Shown: positions 33,705 through 44,600, numbered from the stretch's first letter. The stretch is 64,000 nucleotides of DNA from Sporosarcina oncorhynchi (GCF_033304615.1 NZ_CP129118.1:1298001-1362000); one strand, 5' to 3'. Notes: a model not told the origin generated them from the sequence alone. Numbers and translations: made by a program.

Positions 33705-33933
33705 TTTATGGGCGCGAGTCCGACGTTTACGGGCGGGGGCACGCTGTTTGGGCGCGTATCCGACGTTTACGGGCGGGGGCACGCTGTTTATGGGCGCGTA
33801 TCCGACGTTTACGGGCGGGGGCGCGCTGTTTATGGGCGCGAGTCCGAAATTTATGGGCGCTGTCACGCTGTTTACGAGCGCGTATCCGACGTTAACGGGC
33901 GAGCCCACGACATTTATGGGCGCAGCTACACTA
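33705..33933. repeat. 21-bp tandem repeat array (11 units) between ysxC and hemA
   Basis: Eleven head-to-tail units, all 21 bp except the third (33747-33765, 19 bp, lacking two bases). Every unit starts TTTA(C/T)GGGCG with only small variation (TTAACGGGCG in unit 10); the second half alternates between a GAGTCCGACG/GTATCCGACG type and a GGGGCACGCTG type, giving a 42-bp higher-order period. Units drift toward the right end and lose GC. The array is much richer in GC than its surroundings. It starts 15 bp after the ysxC terminator and ends about 120 bp before the hemA promoter. The ORFs that cross it in several frames lack ribosome binding sites. The unit length equals two helical turns. Confidence 0.9.
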
Positions 33934-34053
33934 TTTATAAAAACATACTCAACATATACAGTTACACACATTGTAATAATTCCAATAACAGGCAACCAAC
34001 CCTTGATGGTTCAAGAGTTGGTCACAATAACCACCGAACATAGCTGGCCAATA

Positions 34054-34062
34054 TGTTATAAT
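34054..34062 (+). promoter_or_regulatory. Extended -10 promoter of the hem operon
   Basis: TGTTATAAT (34054-34062) is an extended -10 box 38 bp before the hemA ATG. The -35 region 17 bp upstream is poor, fitting an extended -10 promoter. Confidence 0.5.
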
Positions 34063-34099
34063 TACTGTGTCAAAAGAACGGGAGAGGTGTGAACACCCA

Positions 34100-35458
34100 A
34101 TGCATACAATCATGGTCGGTGTAAACTACCGAACGGCTCCAGTAGAAATAAGAGAAAAACTCTCTTTTGTGGAAGATCAGTTGCCGAGAGCTATGCAACA
34201 ACTTCAACAAGAGAAAAGTATATTGGAGAATATTATCATATCAACTTGCAACCGCACTGAAATATACGCTGTGGCAGATCAGATTCACACAGGCCGTTAC
34301 TATGTCAAGCGATTTTTGGCGGACTGGTTTAACATGGATCTGGAAGTACTATCACCCCATCTGATTATCTACGAAAATGACGGCGCAATTGAACATCTAA
34401 TGAAAGTAGCAGCCGGAATCGATTCAATGGTGCTCGGTGAAACACAGATACTTGGGCAGGTACGTGACAGCTTCCTAAAAGCACAAGATATCGGTACGAC
34501 TGGAACTGTTTTCAATGAACTTTTCAAAAAAGCGATTACACTTGCTAAACGTGCACACTCAGAAACCGCAATCGGCGACAATGCAGTATCCGTTTCCTAC
34601 GCGGCAGTCGAGCTTGGAAAGAAAATTTTCGGTTCCTTGAACCATAAACATATAGCAATACTTGGTGCAGGAAAAATGGGCGAATTGGCCATTAAAAACT
34701 TGCATGGCAGCGGCGCGGGAAAAGTCACTGTTATCAACCGTACGTTATCGAAAGCAGAAGAAATGGCAGAGCAGTTTGGAGGCGTTGCGAAACCGATGGA
34801 AGAACTCCAATGTTCTTTGCTCGAAGCAGACGTCCTTATCAGTTCTACTGGTGCGACAGATTATGTCATCGACTTGGAAATGATGCAATTCGTTGAAAAG
34901 CTTCGAAAGGGAAAACCAATATTTATGGTTGATATCGCGGTACCCCGTGATCTAGATCCACGAATTGGCGATCTTCCTAATGTCTTTCTTTATGATATCG
35001 ATGATTTGCAAGGTATTGTCGAAGCGAACCTAGCTGAGCGAAAAGTAGCTGCTGAAGAAATTGGTTTGATGATTGAAGAGGAAATCGTATTGTTTAAAGA
35101 ATGGATTGCGACGTTAGGCGTCGTTCCACTCATTGCTGCTTTGCGTGAAAAAGCATCGATTATTCAAAGCGAAACAATGGAAAGTATTGAAAATAAGATG
35201 CCGAATCTAACAGCCCGTGAAAAGAAGCTGTTGAATAAGCACACGAAATCGATTGTTAACCAATTGCTGAAGAATCCTATTCTGCAGGCGAAAGAGTTAG
35301 CAATGGATGAGCATTCAAGTGAAAAACTGGAATTGTTCAAAACGATCTTCGGATTGGCAGAAGCAGAAAACGCGGTGCCCACGAAGGTTTCTAATAAAGA
35401 GACGGCACCCACTTCAACACCGCCGCTCTATACACAGTCCGATTTGTCCCTTAATTGA
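34100..35458 (+). CDS. hemA: Glutamyl-tRNA reductase
   Basis: 452-residue enzyme that reduces glutamyl-tRNA to glutamate-1-semialdehyde with NADPH, the committed step of C5 haem synthesis. It has the N-terminal [14 protein letters not shown] segment, the catalytic Cys in [13 protein letters not shown] (~51), [13 protein letters not shown], the NADPH-binding [13 protein letters not shown] (~190) and the C-terminal dimerisation helices. ATG 34100 is used (GGAGAGGTG upstream); the 11 extra codons from 34067 are not family-like. The N-terminal region is where Lon/Clp-dependent, haem-regulated degradation acts in other bacteria, and those proteases lie just upstream. First gene of hemAXCDBL. Confidence 0.95.
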   Translation: MHTIMVGVNYRTAPVEIREKLSFVEDQLPRAMQQLQQEKSILENIIISTCNRTEIYAVADQIHTGRYYVKRFLADWFNMDLEVLSPHLIIYENDGAIEHLMKVAAGIDSMVLGETQILGQVRDSFLKAQDIGTTGTVFNELFKKAITLAKRAHSETAIGDNAVSVSYAAVELGKKIFGSLNHKHIAILGAGKMGELAIKNLHGSGAGKVTVINRTLSKAEEMAEQFGGVAKPMEELQCSLLEADVLISSTGATDYVIDLEMMQFVEKLRKGKPIFMVDIAVPRDLDPRIGDLPNVFLYDIDDLQGIVEANLAERKVAAEEIGLMIEEEIVLFKEWIATLGVVPLIAALREKASIIQSETMESIENKMPNLTAREKKLLNKHTKSIVNQLLKNPILQAKELAMDEHSSEKLELFKTIFGLAEAENAVPTKVSNKETAPTSTPPLYTQSDLSLN

Positions 35459-35591
35459 TTTAATAGGAATGCATTTATGATTAATCGAGATGTAAGCCAA
35501 TAAGTGTGGACTGTAAATGGACACCAAATTTCATATTATATATTTCTTTATTTCATTTGCTCAACTTCTAGTGAAAGGCAGAGGATGCATC

Positions 35592-36422
35592 ATGGCTGAA
35601 ATTACGATGGCGAGATTTCACGAAGTGATTGTCGTCCTGTATGCGGTGAGCCTTGTATTTTATTTCATCGATTACTTGAATAAAAACAAAGTTGCTCACC
35701 GCAGCGCCTTCTGGATTTTAATGGTCGTCTATCTCATGCAGAGCGGCTCACTTGTCGTCCAATTGATTGAAACGCATCGATTACCGATCCTTTCACTTTA
35801 TGAAGGGATTTATTTTTACACATGGTTGCTGATTACGTTATCTATGATTCTACAGTTGTTCACGAAAGTAGGATTTGCCGTCTTCTTTTTGAATGTCATC
35901 GGCTTCGTTTTCATGACGATTTATACATTTGCACCCGCTCAAATAGAGCAATCACCAGTAGGCGAATCGCTTATCTCGGAATTATTGTTCATCCATATTA
36001 CTTTTGCCATATTTTCTTATGCTGCCTTTGCAATGGCTGTGGTTTACGCGATTCTTTATCTGCTTGTCTATAATGTGTTAAAACGAAAGAAATGGACGAA
36101 ACAGTTTGGCCGTCTTCCATCATTGCAAATGTGTCTGATTGGGATGAAAGCATCCATCTATACAGGCATTCCGGTTTTATTCATTAGCTTAATACTTGGT
36201 ACACAATGGGCAATTGTCGCATTGGATGAGTGGATGATTTCTGATGTGAAAATTATCGGTTCTTTCTTTTTAATAATTATTTATAGTTTAGTATTGTTTT
36301 TGCAAAGAAGAGGCAAACTGACAGCAAACGATTTTGCATGGGCGAACGTATTCGCTTTTCTTTTTGTGATTATCAATTTCTTTTTAGGAAGTAAATTATC
36401 ACAGTTCCATTTCTGGATTTGA
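35592..36422 (+). CDS. hemX: HemX, membrane protein of the haem operon (CcsA-like)
   Basis: 276-residue integral membrane protein with about eight hydrophobic segments, of the cytochrome c assembly (CcsA/ResC-like) superfamily. In B. subtilis HemX lowers the cellular level of HemA. ATG 35592 follows AGAGG at 7 bp and gives the same length as the B. subtilis protein; the 25 upstream codons to 35517 are hydrophobic but lack a start signal. It lies between hemA and hemC with a 133-bp gap before it. Confidence 0.88.
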   Translation: MAEITMARFHEVIVVLYAVSLVFYFIDYLNKNKVAHRSAFWILMVVYLMQSGSLVVQLIETHRLPILSLYEGIYFYTWLLITLSMILQLFTKVGFAVFFLNVIGFVFMTIYTFAPAQIEQSPVGESLISELLFIHITFAIFSYAAFAMAVVYAILYLLVYNVLKRKKWTKQFGRLPSLQMCLIGMKASIYTGIPVLFISLILGTQWAIVALDEWMISDVKIIGSFFLIIIYSLVLFLQRRGKLTANDFAWANVFAFLFVIINFFLGSKLSQFHFWI

Positions 36423-36456
36423 GGAATAGACATTCGTTTTAGAAAGGAAGGGTACA

Positions 36457-37386
36457 ATGAGAAAAATCATCGTAGGTTCCAGACGAAGTAAGCTTGCATT
36501 AACACAGACGAATTGGTTCATCGACCAAATGAAAGCAGCGGGTGCACCATTTGAATTTGAAGTGAAGGAAATTGTTACGAAAGGCGACCAAATTATCGAC
36601 GTCATGCTTTCTAAAGTAGGCGGTAAAGGTCTATTCGTGAAAGAAATCCAACAAGCCCTTTTCAATAAAGAAATCGATTTTGCAGTTCATAGTATGAAGG
36701 ATATGCCGGCAGTTCTGCCTGAAGGATTGACAATTGGCTGTATACCTCCACGAGTTGATGCACGTGATGCGTATATTGCAAATGGCGGTGTGAAATTCAT
36801 GGATCTGCCTGTCGGAGCAGTTGTTGGAACGTCAAGTTTGCGCCGTAGTTCGCAATTATTGTTGTTGCGCCCAGATCTTGAAATCAAATGGATACGCGGA
36901 AACATTGATACACGACTTAAAAAGATGCAAGATGGAGAATATGATGCCATCCTCCTTGCAGCCGCAGGTTTGAAACGAATGGGTTGGAGCGAGGATATCG
37001 TTACGGAATATATGTCCATTGAAGACTGTATCCCTGCGGTTGGACAAGGTGCTTTGGCAATTGAATGCCGTACGGACGACACTGAATTGTTGACTGAGCT
37101 GAAAAAGATGTCTGACGACAAAACGTGGAATGAAGTCGATGCAGAGCGGACATTTCTTTCTGAAATGGATGGTTCTTGCCAAGTGCCAATTGCAGGATTC
37201 GCTAAAACAATCGGTGATGAAATTACATTCACTGGTTATATCGCAACGCCAGATGCTAAGCAAGTATTCAAAAAGACTGTGACTGGAAAAAATCCTGTGG
37301 AAGTTGGGAAGGCTGTAGCAAAAGTGTTGCGCGATGAAGGTGCTGCTGAAGTTATCCAGAAAGTGAAGGCGGAAATGGATGCCTGA
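36457..37386 (+). CDS. hemC: Hydroxymethylbilane synthase (porphobilinogen deaminase)
   Basis: 309-residue enzyme that polymerises four porphobilinogens into hydroxymethylbilane, using a covalently bound dipyrromethane. The cofactor Cys is in [14 protein letters not shown] (~241). [19 protein letters not shown] opens the protein; [15 protein letters not shown] and [10 protein letters not shown] hold the Asp and Arg residues that bind substrate. ATG 36457 follows AGGAAGGG. It overlaps hemD by 8 bp. Confidence 0.97.
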   Translation: MRKIIVGSRRSKLALTQTNWFIDQMKAAGAPFEFEVKEIVTKGDQIIDVMLSKVGGKGLFVKEIQQALFNKEIDFAVHSMKDMPAVLPEGLTIGCIPPRVDARDAYIANGGVKFMDLPVGAVVGTSSLRRSSQLLLLRPDLEIKWIRGNIDTRLKKMQDGEYDAILLAAAGLKRMGWSEDIVTEYMSIEDCIPAVGQGALAIECRTDDTELLTELKKMSDDKTWNEVDAERTFLSEMDGSCQVPIAGFAKTIGDEITFTGYIATPDAKQVFKKTVTGKNPVEVGKAVAKVLRDEGAAEVIQKVKAEMDA

Positions 37387-38143
37387 ACAGTTGCCTTTAC
37401 AAGGTGAAACCGTCATATTCACGGGGACGCCAAAATCTGTCGACGTGTTCGACCTTGTTCGACAGTATGGTGGCGAGCCATATTCTTTCCCTTTAATCCA
37501 AGTGGGGGAGATAGAAGACTCCTCGGATGAAGAGCGGTTAAAGAAGTCCGGCGCCTATGATTGGCTTATTTTTACGAGTCAAAGTGCTGTGCATTCCTTT
37601 CAGTCGAAAATGAAACGTTATCGACTGAAAGCGGCGGACATTCAATCTAAAATTGCGGCTGTTGGAACACAGACAGCTGCGGCGCTTGAAAAAATCGGAT
37701 TTCAGGTGGAGTTCATCCCAACTGTTTTCAGTGCGGATGTGTTTGTCCAACAGTTCAAACCTGAAGGAGCAACAAAGCTAAATGTCCTCTTCTTAAGAGG
37801 AACACTTGCGGGAAGCTTAATTCGTGAAGAGTTACCGTTCCACGTTGTAGAATGGACGGTTTACGAAACAGTCACCAAACCCCAATCAATCATTTCGATT
37901 GTGGAATTGCTAAAAAAGCGGACGGACTGCACAGTATTGTTTGCAAGTCCGTCTGCGGTCCAAGTTTTTGTAGAAAGTGCAGTGCCGATTGTTGGCTGGA
38001 GTGGGTTTACAATCGGTGCTATCGGACATGTGACAGCAAATGCATTGAAGAAAGCGGGTGCTACGGTCAACGTGACACCTGAAACGTATACGTTAAAGGA
38101 ACTCGTCAACGCTTTGGCGAGACGAAAGGAAGAAATCCAATGA
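37379..38143 (+). CDS. hemD: Uroporphyrinogen-III synthase
   Basis: 254-residue enzyme that cyclises hydroxymethylbilane with inversion of ring D. Sequence in this family is poorly conserved, but [50 protein letters not shown] and the C-terminal ASPSAVQVF and [14 protein letters not shown] segments fit the bi-lobed fold. Position between hemC and hemB confirms it. ATG 37379 lies inside the 3' end of hemC, and its stop overlaps hemB (ATGA). Confidence 0.93.
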   Translation: MPEQLPLQGETVIFTGTPKSVDVFDLVRQYGGEPYSFPLIQVGEIEDSSDEERLKKSGAYDWLIFTSQSAVHSFQSKMKRYRLKAADIQSKIAAVGTQTAAALEKIGFQVEFIPTVFSADVFVQQFKPEGATKLNVLFLRGTLAGSLIREELPFHVVEWTVYETVTKPQSIISIVELLKKRTDCTVLFASPSAVQVFVESAVPIVGWSGFTIGAIGHVTANALKKAGATVNVTPETYTLKELVNALARRKEEIQ

Positions 38144-39120
38144 GCAACTATCATTTTCGTCGTAACCGCCGTCTGCGTAATTCTACTACTTTGCGCTCGA
38201 TGGTAAGAGAAACGATTTTACAAAAAGAAGATTTTATTTATCCGATCTTTGTCATCGAAGGCGAAGACATTAAAAACGAAATCAGTTCAATGCCGGACAT
38301 CTTCCAATTGTCACTTGATAAGCTACTCGAAGAGGTAGAGGAAGTTGTTTCGCTTGGAATTCCTTCCGTTCTGCTATTTGGTATTCCAGCGGAGAAAGAC
38401 GCCGTTGGTACAGGTGCTTATGATGATGAAGGAATTGTTCAGCTGGCAACAAAGTTGGTCAAACAAGCCTATCCTGATCTAGTTGTCATTGCAGATACAT
38501 GCTTATGTGAATATACGGATCACGGCCATTGTGGTGTCGTACATGGCGAAAAAGTGTTGAATGATCCATCGCTTGAACTGTTAGTGCAAACCGCAGTAAG
38601 CCAAGCAAAAGCGGGTGCTGATATAATTGCACCTTCTAATATGATGGATGGTTTTGTCATCGCAATCCGCCAAGGACTTGATGCAGCAGGATTTGAAGAT
38701 ATTCCGATTATGTCCTATGCAGTGAAATACGCTTCCGCTTATTATGGACCTTTCCGTGATGCTGCCGATTCTGCACCGCAATTCGGGGACCGTAAGACGT
38801 ACCAAATGGACCCAGCAAACCGTATGGAAGCACTTCGGGAAGCAGAAACGGATGTTTTAGAAGGCGCAGACTTCCTAATCGTCAAACCGGCGCTATCATA
38901 TTTGGATATCATGCGTGATGTGAAGAATAATGTGTTGCTTCCTGTCGTTGCGTATAATGTGAGCGGCGAATATTCAATGGTAAAAGCAGCCGCACAAAAC
39001 GGTTGGATCAATGAAAAGCAAATTGTACTCGAAACGTTGACAAGTATGAAACGCGCAGGCGCAGACCTCATCATGACGTACCATGCAAAAGACGCTGCTC
39101 GTTGGTTGGAGGAGAAATGA
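38140..39120 (+). CDS. hemB: Delta-aminolevulinic acid dehydratase (porphobilinogen synthase)
   Basis: 326-residue enzyme condensing two 5-aminolevulinates to porphobilinogen. The zinc-type cysteine cluster is present ([16 protein letters not shown], ~120-135). The two active-site lysines lie in [15 protein letters not shown] (~196) and [13 protein letters not shown] (~249). Overlap with hemD (ATGA) and the immediate start of hemL (next base after the stop) show strong coupling. Confidence 0.97.
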   Translation: MSNYHFRRNRRLRNSTTLRSMVRETILQKEDFIYPIFVIEGEDIKNEISSMPDIFQLSLDKLLEEVEEVVSLGIPSVLLFGIPAEKDAVGTGAYDDEGIVQLATKLVKQAYPDLVVIADTCLCEYTDHGHCGVVHGEKVLNDPSLELLVQTAVSQAKAGADIIAPSNMMDGFVIAIRQGLDAAGFEDIPIMSYAVKYASAYYGPFRDAADSAPQFGDRKTYQMDPANRMEALREAETDVLEGADFLIVKPALSYLDIMRDVKNNVLLPVVAYNVSGEYSMVKAAAQNGWINEKQIVLETLTSMKRAGADLIMTYHAKDAARWLEEK

Positions 39121-40413
39121 ATGGGTAGAAATTACGAAAAATCGAAAAAAGCTTTTGCTGAAGCGGTGAAATTGATGCCGGGCGGAGTGAATTCTCCAGT
39201 ACGTGCATTCAAATCGGTCAATATGGATCCGATTTTCATGGAAAGTGGAAAAGGACCAATGATTACGGATATCGATGGCAATGAATACATCGACTATGTC
39301 CTATCATGGGGTCCTCTGATTTTAGGACATACGGATCCAGATGTCGTTGAAGCGATTAAGAAAGTAGCTGAAACAGGGACAAGTTTTGGTGCTCCTACAT
39401 TGCTTGAAAATGAATTGGCGCAAATCGTCATCGACCGTGTCCCTTCGATTGAAATCGTACGGATGGTTTCATCAGGTACAGAAGCGACAATGAGTGCCTT
39501 GCGTCTAGCTCGTGGATATACGGGTCGCAATAAAATTTTGAAGTTCGAAGGCTGTTACCATGGCCACGGAGATTCATTACTCATTAAAGCTGGTTCTGGT
39601 GTCGCGACTTTAGGATTGCCTGATAGTCCAGGCGTACCTGAAGGCGTTGCGAAGAATACGATTACGGTTCCTTATAATGACCTTGCAGGCGTTACAGCTG
39701 TCTTTGAACAATATGGTGACGATCTAGCGGGAGTCATTGTAGAACCCGTTGCAGGCAATATGGGCGTCGTACCACCTGAGCCTGGCTTCCTTGAAGCTCT
39801 GCGCGAATTGACAGAGAAGAATGGTACAGTTTTGATTTTCGATGAAGTCATGACGGGTTTCCGTGTCGATTATACGTGTGCGCAAGGATATTTTGGCGTC
39901 ACACCTGATCTTACTTGCCTAGGAAAAGTAATCGGTGGCGGGTTGCCTGTCGGTGCATATGGCGGTAAACGAGAAATCATGGAGCATATCGCTCCTGCAG
40001 GAACGGTTTACCAAGCTGGCACATTGTCCGGTAATCCGCTTGCAATGACTGCGGGTATCGAGACATTGAAAAAGTTGACACCGGCGTCATACGATCATTT
40101 TAAGAAGCTGGGCGATCAGTTGGAGATAGGTTTCCGTGAAGCGGCAACTAAATACAACATTCCGCATACGGTTAACCGTGCAGGCTCCATGATTGGATTC
40201 TTCTTCACAAATGAAAAAGTTTTCAATTACGATAAAGCGAAAACGGCAGACCTGCAATTATTTGCGGAATACTTCCGCTTGATGGCGGGAGAAGGCATTT
40301 TCTTGCCACCATCTCAATTTGAAGGGATGTTCCTGTCAACAGCACATACGGAAGCGCATATCGATAAAACGGTACAAGCTTTCCATAAAGTCTTCGCTCA
40401 ATTAGCGAAATAA
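39121..40413 (+). CDS. hemL: Glutamate-1-semialdehyde 2,1-aminomutase
   Basis: 430-residue class III PLP enzyme converting glutamate semialdehyde to 5-aminolevulinate. The PLP lysine is in [17 protein letters not shown] (~268), with the upstream [14 protein letters not shown] motif and [23 protein letters not shown] 39121 follows GGAGGAGAA at the end of hemB. It is the last gene of the hem operon and is followed by a strong terminator (40416-40449). Confidence 0.97.
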   Translation: MGRNYEKSKKAFAEAVKLMPGGVNSPVRAFKSVNMDPIFMESGKGPMITDIDGNEYIDYVLSWGPLILGHTDPDVVEAIKKVAETGTSFGAPTLLENELAQIVIDRVPSIEIVRMVSSGTEATMSALRLARGYTGRNKILKFEGCYHGHGDSLLIKAGSGVATLGLPDSPGVPEGVAKNTITVPYNDLAGVTAVFEQYGDDLAGVIVEPVAGNMGVVPPEPGFLEALRELTEKNGTVLIFDEVMTGFRVDYTCAQGYFGVTPDLTCLGKVIGGGLPVGAYGGKREIMEHIAPAGTVYQAGTLSGNPLAMTAGIETLKKLTPASYDHFKKLGDQLEIGFREAATKYNIPHTVNRAGSMIGFFFTNEKVFNYDKAKTADLQLFAEYFRLMAGEGIFLPPSQFEGMFLSTAHTEAHIDKTVQAFHKVFAQLAK

Positions 40414-40415
40414 CA

Positions 40416-40449
40416 AAACTCCTTCTCGATGCTTCGGGAAGGAGTTTTT
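40416..40449 (+). terminator. Terminator of the hem operon
   Basis: AAACTCCTTCTCG (40416-40428) pairs with CGGGAAGGAGTTT (40435-40447), loop ATGCTT, followed by TT. Confidence 0.9.
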
Positions 40450-40522
40450 CATCGCCCTTTATTCTACTTTCTATTCTCATGCATATAATGGCAAGTGAAT
40501 GTACAGAGGGAGGGAAAGCGAA

Positions 40523-41242
40523 ATGAAAACATTACAATGGACAATGGAAGAGGTCTTTTATTTTCCTGAAGAAATAGGTGTGCCCGAAGAAGGAAGCGCG
40601 GTGAAAGTAAATGCCGGGTTTTCAGAAAATCGTACGGAAGACGCTGTCCGGTTGTCTGGTATTTACCATGTTGCAGCCCAAGTGAATTTTGCAGAAGGTG
40701 ACAGAGCGGCCGAGTTTTCAGATGAAGCTGTCTTCGTCGATGATGTCGAATTGGAGGGAAACTCAGGGTACTTCGAATATGCTGTACCGCTTTACATCGA
40801 CTTACCACCTGAAGTCGAGACGCCCCTAACCATTGAAGCAACAGATGTCTCAGCGAGGACGAGTGCCGATGGTGCGCTCGCAGTGAAATGGAATGTTACG
40901 TGTACGTATGGGGAAAAGTCGGATGAAGTTGTTGGTGCAATACCTGAGCCGACACAAACCGTAGTGGCAGCAGTGCAAGAACCTGCACCAGCACCCACAG
41001 TAGTGGCAGCGGTGTCAGAACCTGCATCCATACCAAGCGTAGCAGAAGTAAAAGAACCTGTCCCTGCTGCAAAAGCAGAAGGGCATGTCCGACGAGAGAC
41101 TGAGGTCGCCATACACGACAGCAGTTCATGGAATGGCCATGATGATGTACTGTCGTATATCGCGACATTACCTGACGAGTGGGCGACGACAACGTTCCGT
41201 TCAAATGATGTCTTTGTACAGGATGAAAGTGAGGCCTACTAA
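40523..41242 (+). CDS. spoVID: SpoVID-like spore coat morphogenetic protein, short form without LysM
   Basis: 239-residue protein. The N-terminal ~130 residues (LQWTMEEVFYFPEEIGVPEE, VRLSGIYHVAAQVNF, FEYAVPLYIDLPPEVE, SADGALAVKWNVTCTYGE) resemble the N-terminal domain of SpoVID/SafA-associated coat proteins, and the gene lies between hemL and valS as spoVID does in B. subtilis. A Pro/Ala/Val/Glu-rich linker (~140-190, repeated EP…VVAAV) follows. The C-terminal LysM domain and the ysxE gene expected next are missing; the B. subtilis protein is more than twice as long. ATG 40523 follows GGGAGGG. Identification rests on weak similarity plus synteny. It suggests a spore former. Confidence 0.72.
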   Translation: MKTLQWTMEEVFYFPEEIGVPEEGSAVKVNAGFSENRTEDAVRLSGIYHVAAQVNFAEGDRAAEFSDEAVFVDDVELEGNSGYFEYAVPLYIDLPPEVETPLTIEATDVSARTSADGALAVKWNVTCTYGEKSDEVVGAIPEPTQTVVAAVQEPAPAPTVVAAVSEPASIPSVAEVKEPVPAAKAEGHVRRETEVAIHDSSSWNGHDDVLSYIATLPDEWATTTFRSNDVFVQDESEAY

Positions 41243-41415
41243 AACGCATAACAGTAGAAAATCTCCTGTAGTCGGAACGATTAACAGCCTGATAAGCTGA
41301 AACACAGTAATCGGGATAATAATCCCTTTGCAGTAAAATCTGGTCTTTCGTAACCAAGGCGGTAATAAATAAGGATTGTAACCTCGTCTCATTTAATCTT
41401 CCTTTCGTCTTTTAC

Positions 41416-41445
41416 TTGACGCAAGCTCCTTCGGTCGGCTAAACT
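41416..41445 (+). promoter_or_regulatory. Promoter of the valS T-box leader
   Basis: TTGACG (41416-41421), 18-bp spacer, TAAACT (41440-41445). It lies just upstream of the structured T-box leader. Confidence 0.65.
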
Positions 41446-41454
41446 ATTAGTAAC

Positions 41455-41707
41455 TGTATAAAGATGCGTTGATCGGAAAAGTATGCAACACCCATTTATT
41501 AAAGAGAGGGCTTCATTGCTGGAAGAGCCTATAAATGCGTTGCTGAAAGTCATCCGGGAGCAGTTCTCGTGAAATGAATTTGTACGTAGCGAGAGCCGGT
41601 TTGAAACCGTTATTTGTTATTGAGGCGCAGACGTTTTTTCTGTTTGCGCGAATAAAGGTGGTACCACGGATAACTCCTTCGTCCTTTTGGCGGCAGGAGT
41701 TTTTTTG
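41455..41707 (+). promoter_or_regulatory. T-box riboswitch (valine) upstream of valS
   Basis: The leader carries the T-box motif AAAGGTGGTACCACGG (41654-41669), whose UGGU can pair with the ACCA end of uncharged tRNA-Val. The terminator follows: AACTCCT (41672-41678) with AGGAGTT (41695-41701) and a T run. Stem I spans roughly 41470-41570, with the AGAGAG..AGAGCC-type elements; a candidate specifier is GTC (41549-41551, Val). Uncharged tRNA-Val would stabilise the antiterminator and allow valS transcription. Confidence 0.88.
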
Positions 41708-41775
41708 TGTCCAAAAATAATTGGATCAGCAGACCATCTTACAATCGTAGTTGCAAGTCAAAAGGAGGAGTTCAT

Positions 41776-44421
41776 ATGTCAACTGAAAACATGTCAATGC
41801 CAACAAAATATGAGCCGCAGACAATCGAAGCAGGCCGTTATGAATGGTGGCTAAAAGGAAAATATTTTGAAGCGCAACCAGACAGCGGGAAAGATCCATA
41901 TACGATCGTCATTCCACCGCCGAACGTTACAGGGAAGTTGCACCTCGGTCATGCATGGGATACGACTTTGCAGGATATCCTCATCCGTATGAAACGTATG
42001 CAAGGATATGATGCGTTATGGCTGCCGGGTATGGACCATGCAGGCATCGCGACACAGGCGAAAGTGGAAGAGAAACTACGCGGCGAAGGCAAAACACGAT
42101 ATGATCTTGGTCGTGAAAAGTTCCTTGAAGAAACATGGAAATGGAAAGATGAGTACGCAGGCCATATCCGTCAGCAATGGGGTAAACTCGGTCTTGCGCT
42201 CGATTATTCAAGAGAAAGATTCACATTGGATGAAGGGCTCTCTAAAGCGGTTAATGAAGTATTCGTCAGACTGTATGAAAAAGAGCTGATCTATCGCGGT
42301 GAATATATCATCAACTGGGATCCGGCAACGAAAACGGCGTTATCCGATATCGAAGTCATTCATAAAGATGTACAGGGTGCATTCTATCATATGCGCTATC
42401 CACTAGCAGACGGTACGGATAGTATCGAAATTGCGACAACACGTCCTGAAACAATGCTCGGTGATACAGCTGTTGCAGTTCATCCTGAAGATGACCGCTA
42501 CAAGCATCTGATCGGAAAAATGGTTACATTGCCGATTGTCGGACGAGAAATTCCGATTGTTGCTGATGACTATGTCGATATGGACTTTGGAAGCGGTGCT
42601 GTGAAAATCACTCCGGCACATGATCCGAATGACTTTGAAATCGGTAACCGGCATAATCTTGCTCGCGTACTCGTCATGAACGAAGACGGATCGATGAATA
42701 GTCTAGCTGGCAAATACGATGGTATGGACCGCTTCGAATGCCGTAAAGCGATCGTCAAAGATTTACAAGATATGGGTGTTTTATTCAAAATCGAAGAGCA
42801 TATGCACTCCGTCGGCCACTCGGAAAGAAGTGGCGCAGTTGTTGAGCCTTATTTATCGACACAATGGTTTGTCAAAATGGCGCCGCTTGCTGAAGAAGCG
42901 ATTAAGCTTCAGCAAGGTGAAGACAAAGTCAACTTCGTTCCGGAACGTTTTGAGAAGACCTATTTGACATGGATGGAAAATGTGCATGACTGGTGTATTT
43001 CCCGGCAGCTTTGGTGGGGCCACCGAATTCCTGCATGGTACCACAAGGAGACAGGTGAAATCTATGTAGGGCACGATGCACCTGCTGACCTTGAAAATTG
43101 GACGCAAGAAGAAGACGTTCTCGATACATGGTTCTCCTCTGCATTATGGCCGTTTTCAACGATGGGTTGGCCGGATATCGACAACGCAGAGTTCAAAAAG
43201 TATTATCCGAATGCAGCACTTGTAACAGGCTATGATATTATCTTCTTCTGGGTTTCTCGGATGATTTTCCAAGGTCTTGAGTTCACGAACGAACGTCCTT
43301 TCAATGATGTCTTAATCCATGGTCTTGTTCGTGCAGAAGATGGCCGCAAAATGTCCAAGTCGCTCGGTAATGGTGTCGATCCAATGGACGTCATCGATCA
43401 GTACGGCGCGGATGCATTACGCTACTTCCTTGCAACTGGATCTTCTCCAGGGCAGGACCTTCGTTATTCAACGGAAAAAGTTGAAGCAATTTGGAACTTT
43501 GCGAATAAAATCTGGAATGCCTCCCGTTTCGCGTTAATGAATATGGATGGTATGACGTATGACGAAATCGATTTAACAGGCGAAAAGTCCGTCGCAGATG
43601 CATGGATCCTAACTCGCCTGAACGAAACGATCGATCAGGTGACGAAGCTCGCTGACAAATATGAATTCGGTGAAGTGGGCCGAGCGCTCTATAACTTCAT
43701 TTGGGATGATTTCTGTGACTGGTATATTGAAATGGCAAAATTGCCATTGTACGGAGAAGACGAAACTGCGAAGAAGATGACGCGCTCTGTTCTAGCGTAT
43801 GTTCTCGACAATACAATGCGCCTATTGCATCCGTTAATGCCGTTCATCACAGAAGAAATCTGGCAGAACTTGCCGCATGAAGGTGAATCCATTACAGTCG
43901 CAGCTTGGCCGGTTGCAGATGATTCATTGACGGACATAGCAAAAGCGTCCAATATGAAACTTCTTGTTGACCTCATTCACGCAGTACGTAATATCCGTGC
44001 AGAAGTGAACACGCCGATGAGCAAAAAAGTTCCGCTCTATATTGCTGCAAAAGACGAAACAACAGTAGCGGTGCTCGAAGCAAACAAAAACTACATCGAA
44101 CGTTTCTGCAATCCTGAAACACTTACAATAGGCGTAGGTATTTCCGCGCCAGGCAAATCCATGTCCGCCGTCATCACTGGCGCTGAACTGTTCTTGCCGC
44201 TTGAAGGTTTATTGAACCTTGACGAAGAAATCGAGCGTCTGAAGAAAGAACTGACGAAGTGGGAAGGCGAAGTGAAGCGCGTCCAAGGTAAACTTTCCAA
44301 CGAACGCTTCATGTCCAAAGCGCCTGAAGCCGTCGTCGAAGAAGAACGAGCAAAAGAGAAAGATTACCTCGAAAAGAAAGCGGCGGTCGAGCGCCGTATT
44401 GAAGAATTAAAAGAAATCTAA
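41776..44421 (+). CDS. valS: Valyl-tRNA synthetase
   Basis: 881-residue class I synthetase charging tRNA-Val. HIGH motif is in [15 protein letters not shown] (~48-62), the CP1 editing domain contains [17 protein letters not shown], the KMSKS motif is in [13 protein letters not shown] (~527), and a C-terminal coiled coil ([20 protein letters not shown]) ends the protein. ATG 41776 follows AAAGGAGGAG; an in-frame GTG at 41707 lies in the T-box terminator and was rejected. It is controlled by the upstream T-box. A terminator and a 20-bp repeat array follow. Confidence 0.97.
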   Translation: MSTENMSMPTKYEPQTIEAGRYEWWLKGKYFEAQPDSGKDPYTIVIPPPNVTGKLHLGHAWDTTLQDILIRMKRMQGYDALWLPGMDHAGIATQAKVEEKLRGEGKTRYDLGREKFLEETWKWKDEYAGHIRQQWGKLGLALDYSRERFTLDEGLSKAVNEVFVRLYEKELIYRGEYIINWDPATKTALSDIEVIHKDVQGAFYHMRYPLADGTDSIEIATTRPETMLGDTAVAVHPEDDRYKHLIGKMVTLPIVGREIPIVADDYVDMDFGSGAVKITPAHDPNDFEIGNRHNLARVLVMNEDGSMNSLAGKYDGMDRFECRKAIVKDLQDMGVLFKIEEHMHSVGHSERSGAVVEPYLSTQWFVKMAPLAEEAIKLQQGEDKVNFVPERFEKTYLTWMENVHDWCISRQLWWGHRIPAWYHKETGEIYVGHDAPADLENWTQEEDVLDTWFSSALWPFSTMGWPDIDNAEFKKYYPNAALVTGYDIIFFWVSRMIFQGLEFTNERPFNDVLIHGLVRAEDGRKMSKSLGNGVDPMDVIDQYGADALRYFLATGSSPGQDLRYSTEKVEAIWNFANKIWNASRFALMNMDGMTYDEIDLTGEKSVADAWILTRLNETIDQVTKLADKYEFGEVGRALYNFIWDDFCDWYIEMAKLPLYGEDETAKKMTRSVLAYVLDNTMRLLHPLMPFITEEIWQNLPHEGESITVAAWPVADDSLTDIAKASNMKLLVDLIHAVRNIRAEVNTPMSKKVPLYIAAKDETTVAVLEANKNYIERFCNPETLTIGVGISAPGKSMSAVITGAELFLPLEGLLNLDEEIERLKKELTKWEGEVKRVQGKLSNERFMSKAPEAVVEEERAKEKDYLEKKAAVERRIEELKEI

Positions 44422-44440
44422 TGTAAATCTTATAGAAAAT

Positions 44441-44479
44441 CCCCAGTCTGCATGAAAGTTGCAAACTGGGGGTTTTTTT
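44441..44479 (+). terminator. Terminator after valS
   Basis: CCCCAGT (44441-44447) pairs with ACTGGGG (44465-44471), with further TGCA pairing inside; followed by seven T residues. The 20-bp repeat array begins 12 bp later. Confidence 0.88.
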
Positions 44480-44490
44480 AAAGTCTAAAA

Positions 44491-44600
44491 CTCCATAAAT
44501 TCTTCGAGAAGTCCAAAGAGTTCTGCAAAAGTCCATAACTCTTGTAAAAAGTCCATAACTTCCACCAAAAGTCCAAAACGCTCACGAAAAGTCCATACAT
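44491..44600. repeat. 20-bp tandem repeat array after valS
   Basis: Units begin at exact 20-bp steps: 44491, 44511, 44531, 44551, 44571 and 44591. Each starts GTCCA(T/A)A (CTCCATA in the first) and most end in AAAA; the middle varies. The last unit runs into the stop codon of the minus-strand ATP-grasp gene. The array lies between two converging genes, directly after the valS terminator, like the 21-bp array after ysxC, but the sequence is unrelated and AT-rich. Non-coding. Confidence 0.8.

Noticed and set aside
33705..33933. CRISPR array
   Set aside because: Units are directly tandem without unique spacers, and no cas genes are present. The same applies to 44491-44600.
33607..34092. Long ORFs across the 21-bp repeat on both strands, with heptapeptide repeats such as YPTFTGGGTLFMGA
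   Set aside because: They arise because 21 is a multiple of three; they overlap the ysxC 3' end or terminator, lack ribosome binding sites, are open in several frames at once, and one repeat unit has a 2-bp deletion.
40896..41357. 153-aa minus-strand ORF opposite spoVID
   Set aside because: Antisense shadow of the Pro/Ala linker, rich in Leu/Val repeats, no start signal.
41707..41775. Upstream GTG start for valS
   Set aside because: It lies in the T-tract of the T-box terminator; ATG 41776 has a perfect ribosome binding site.
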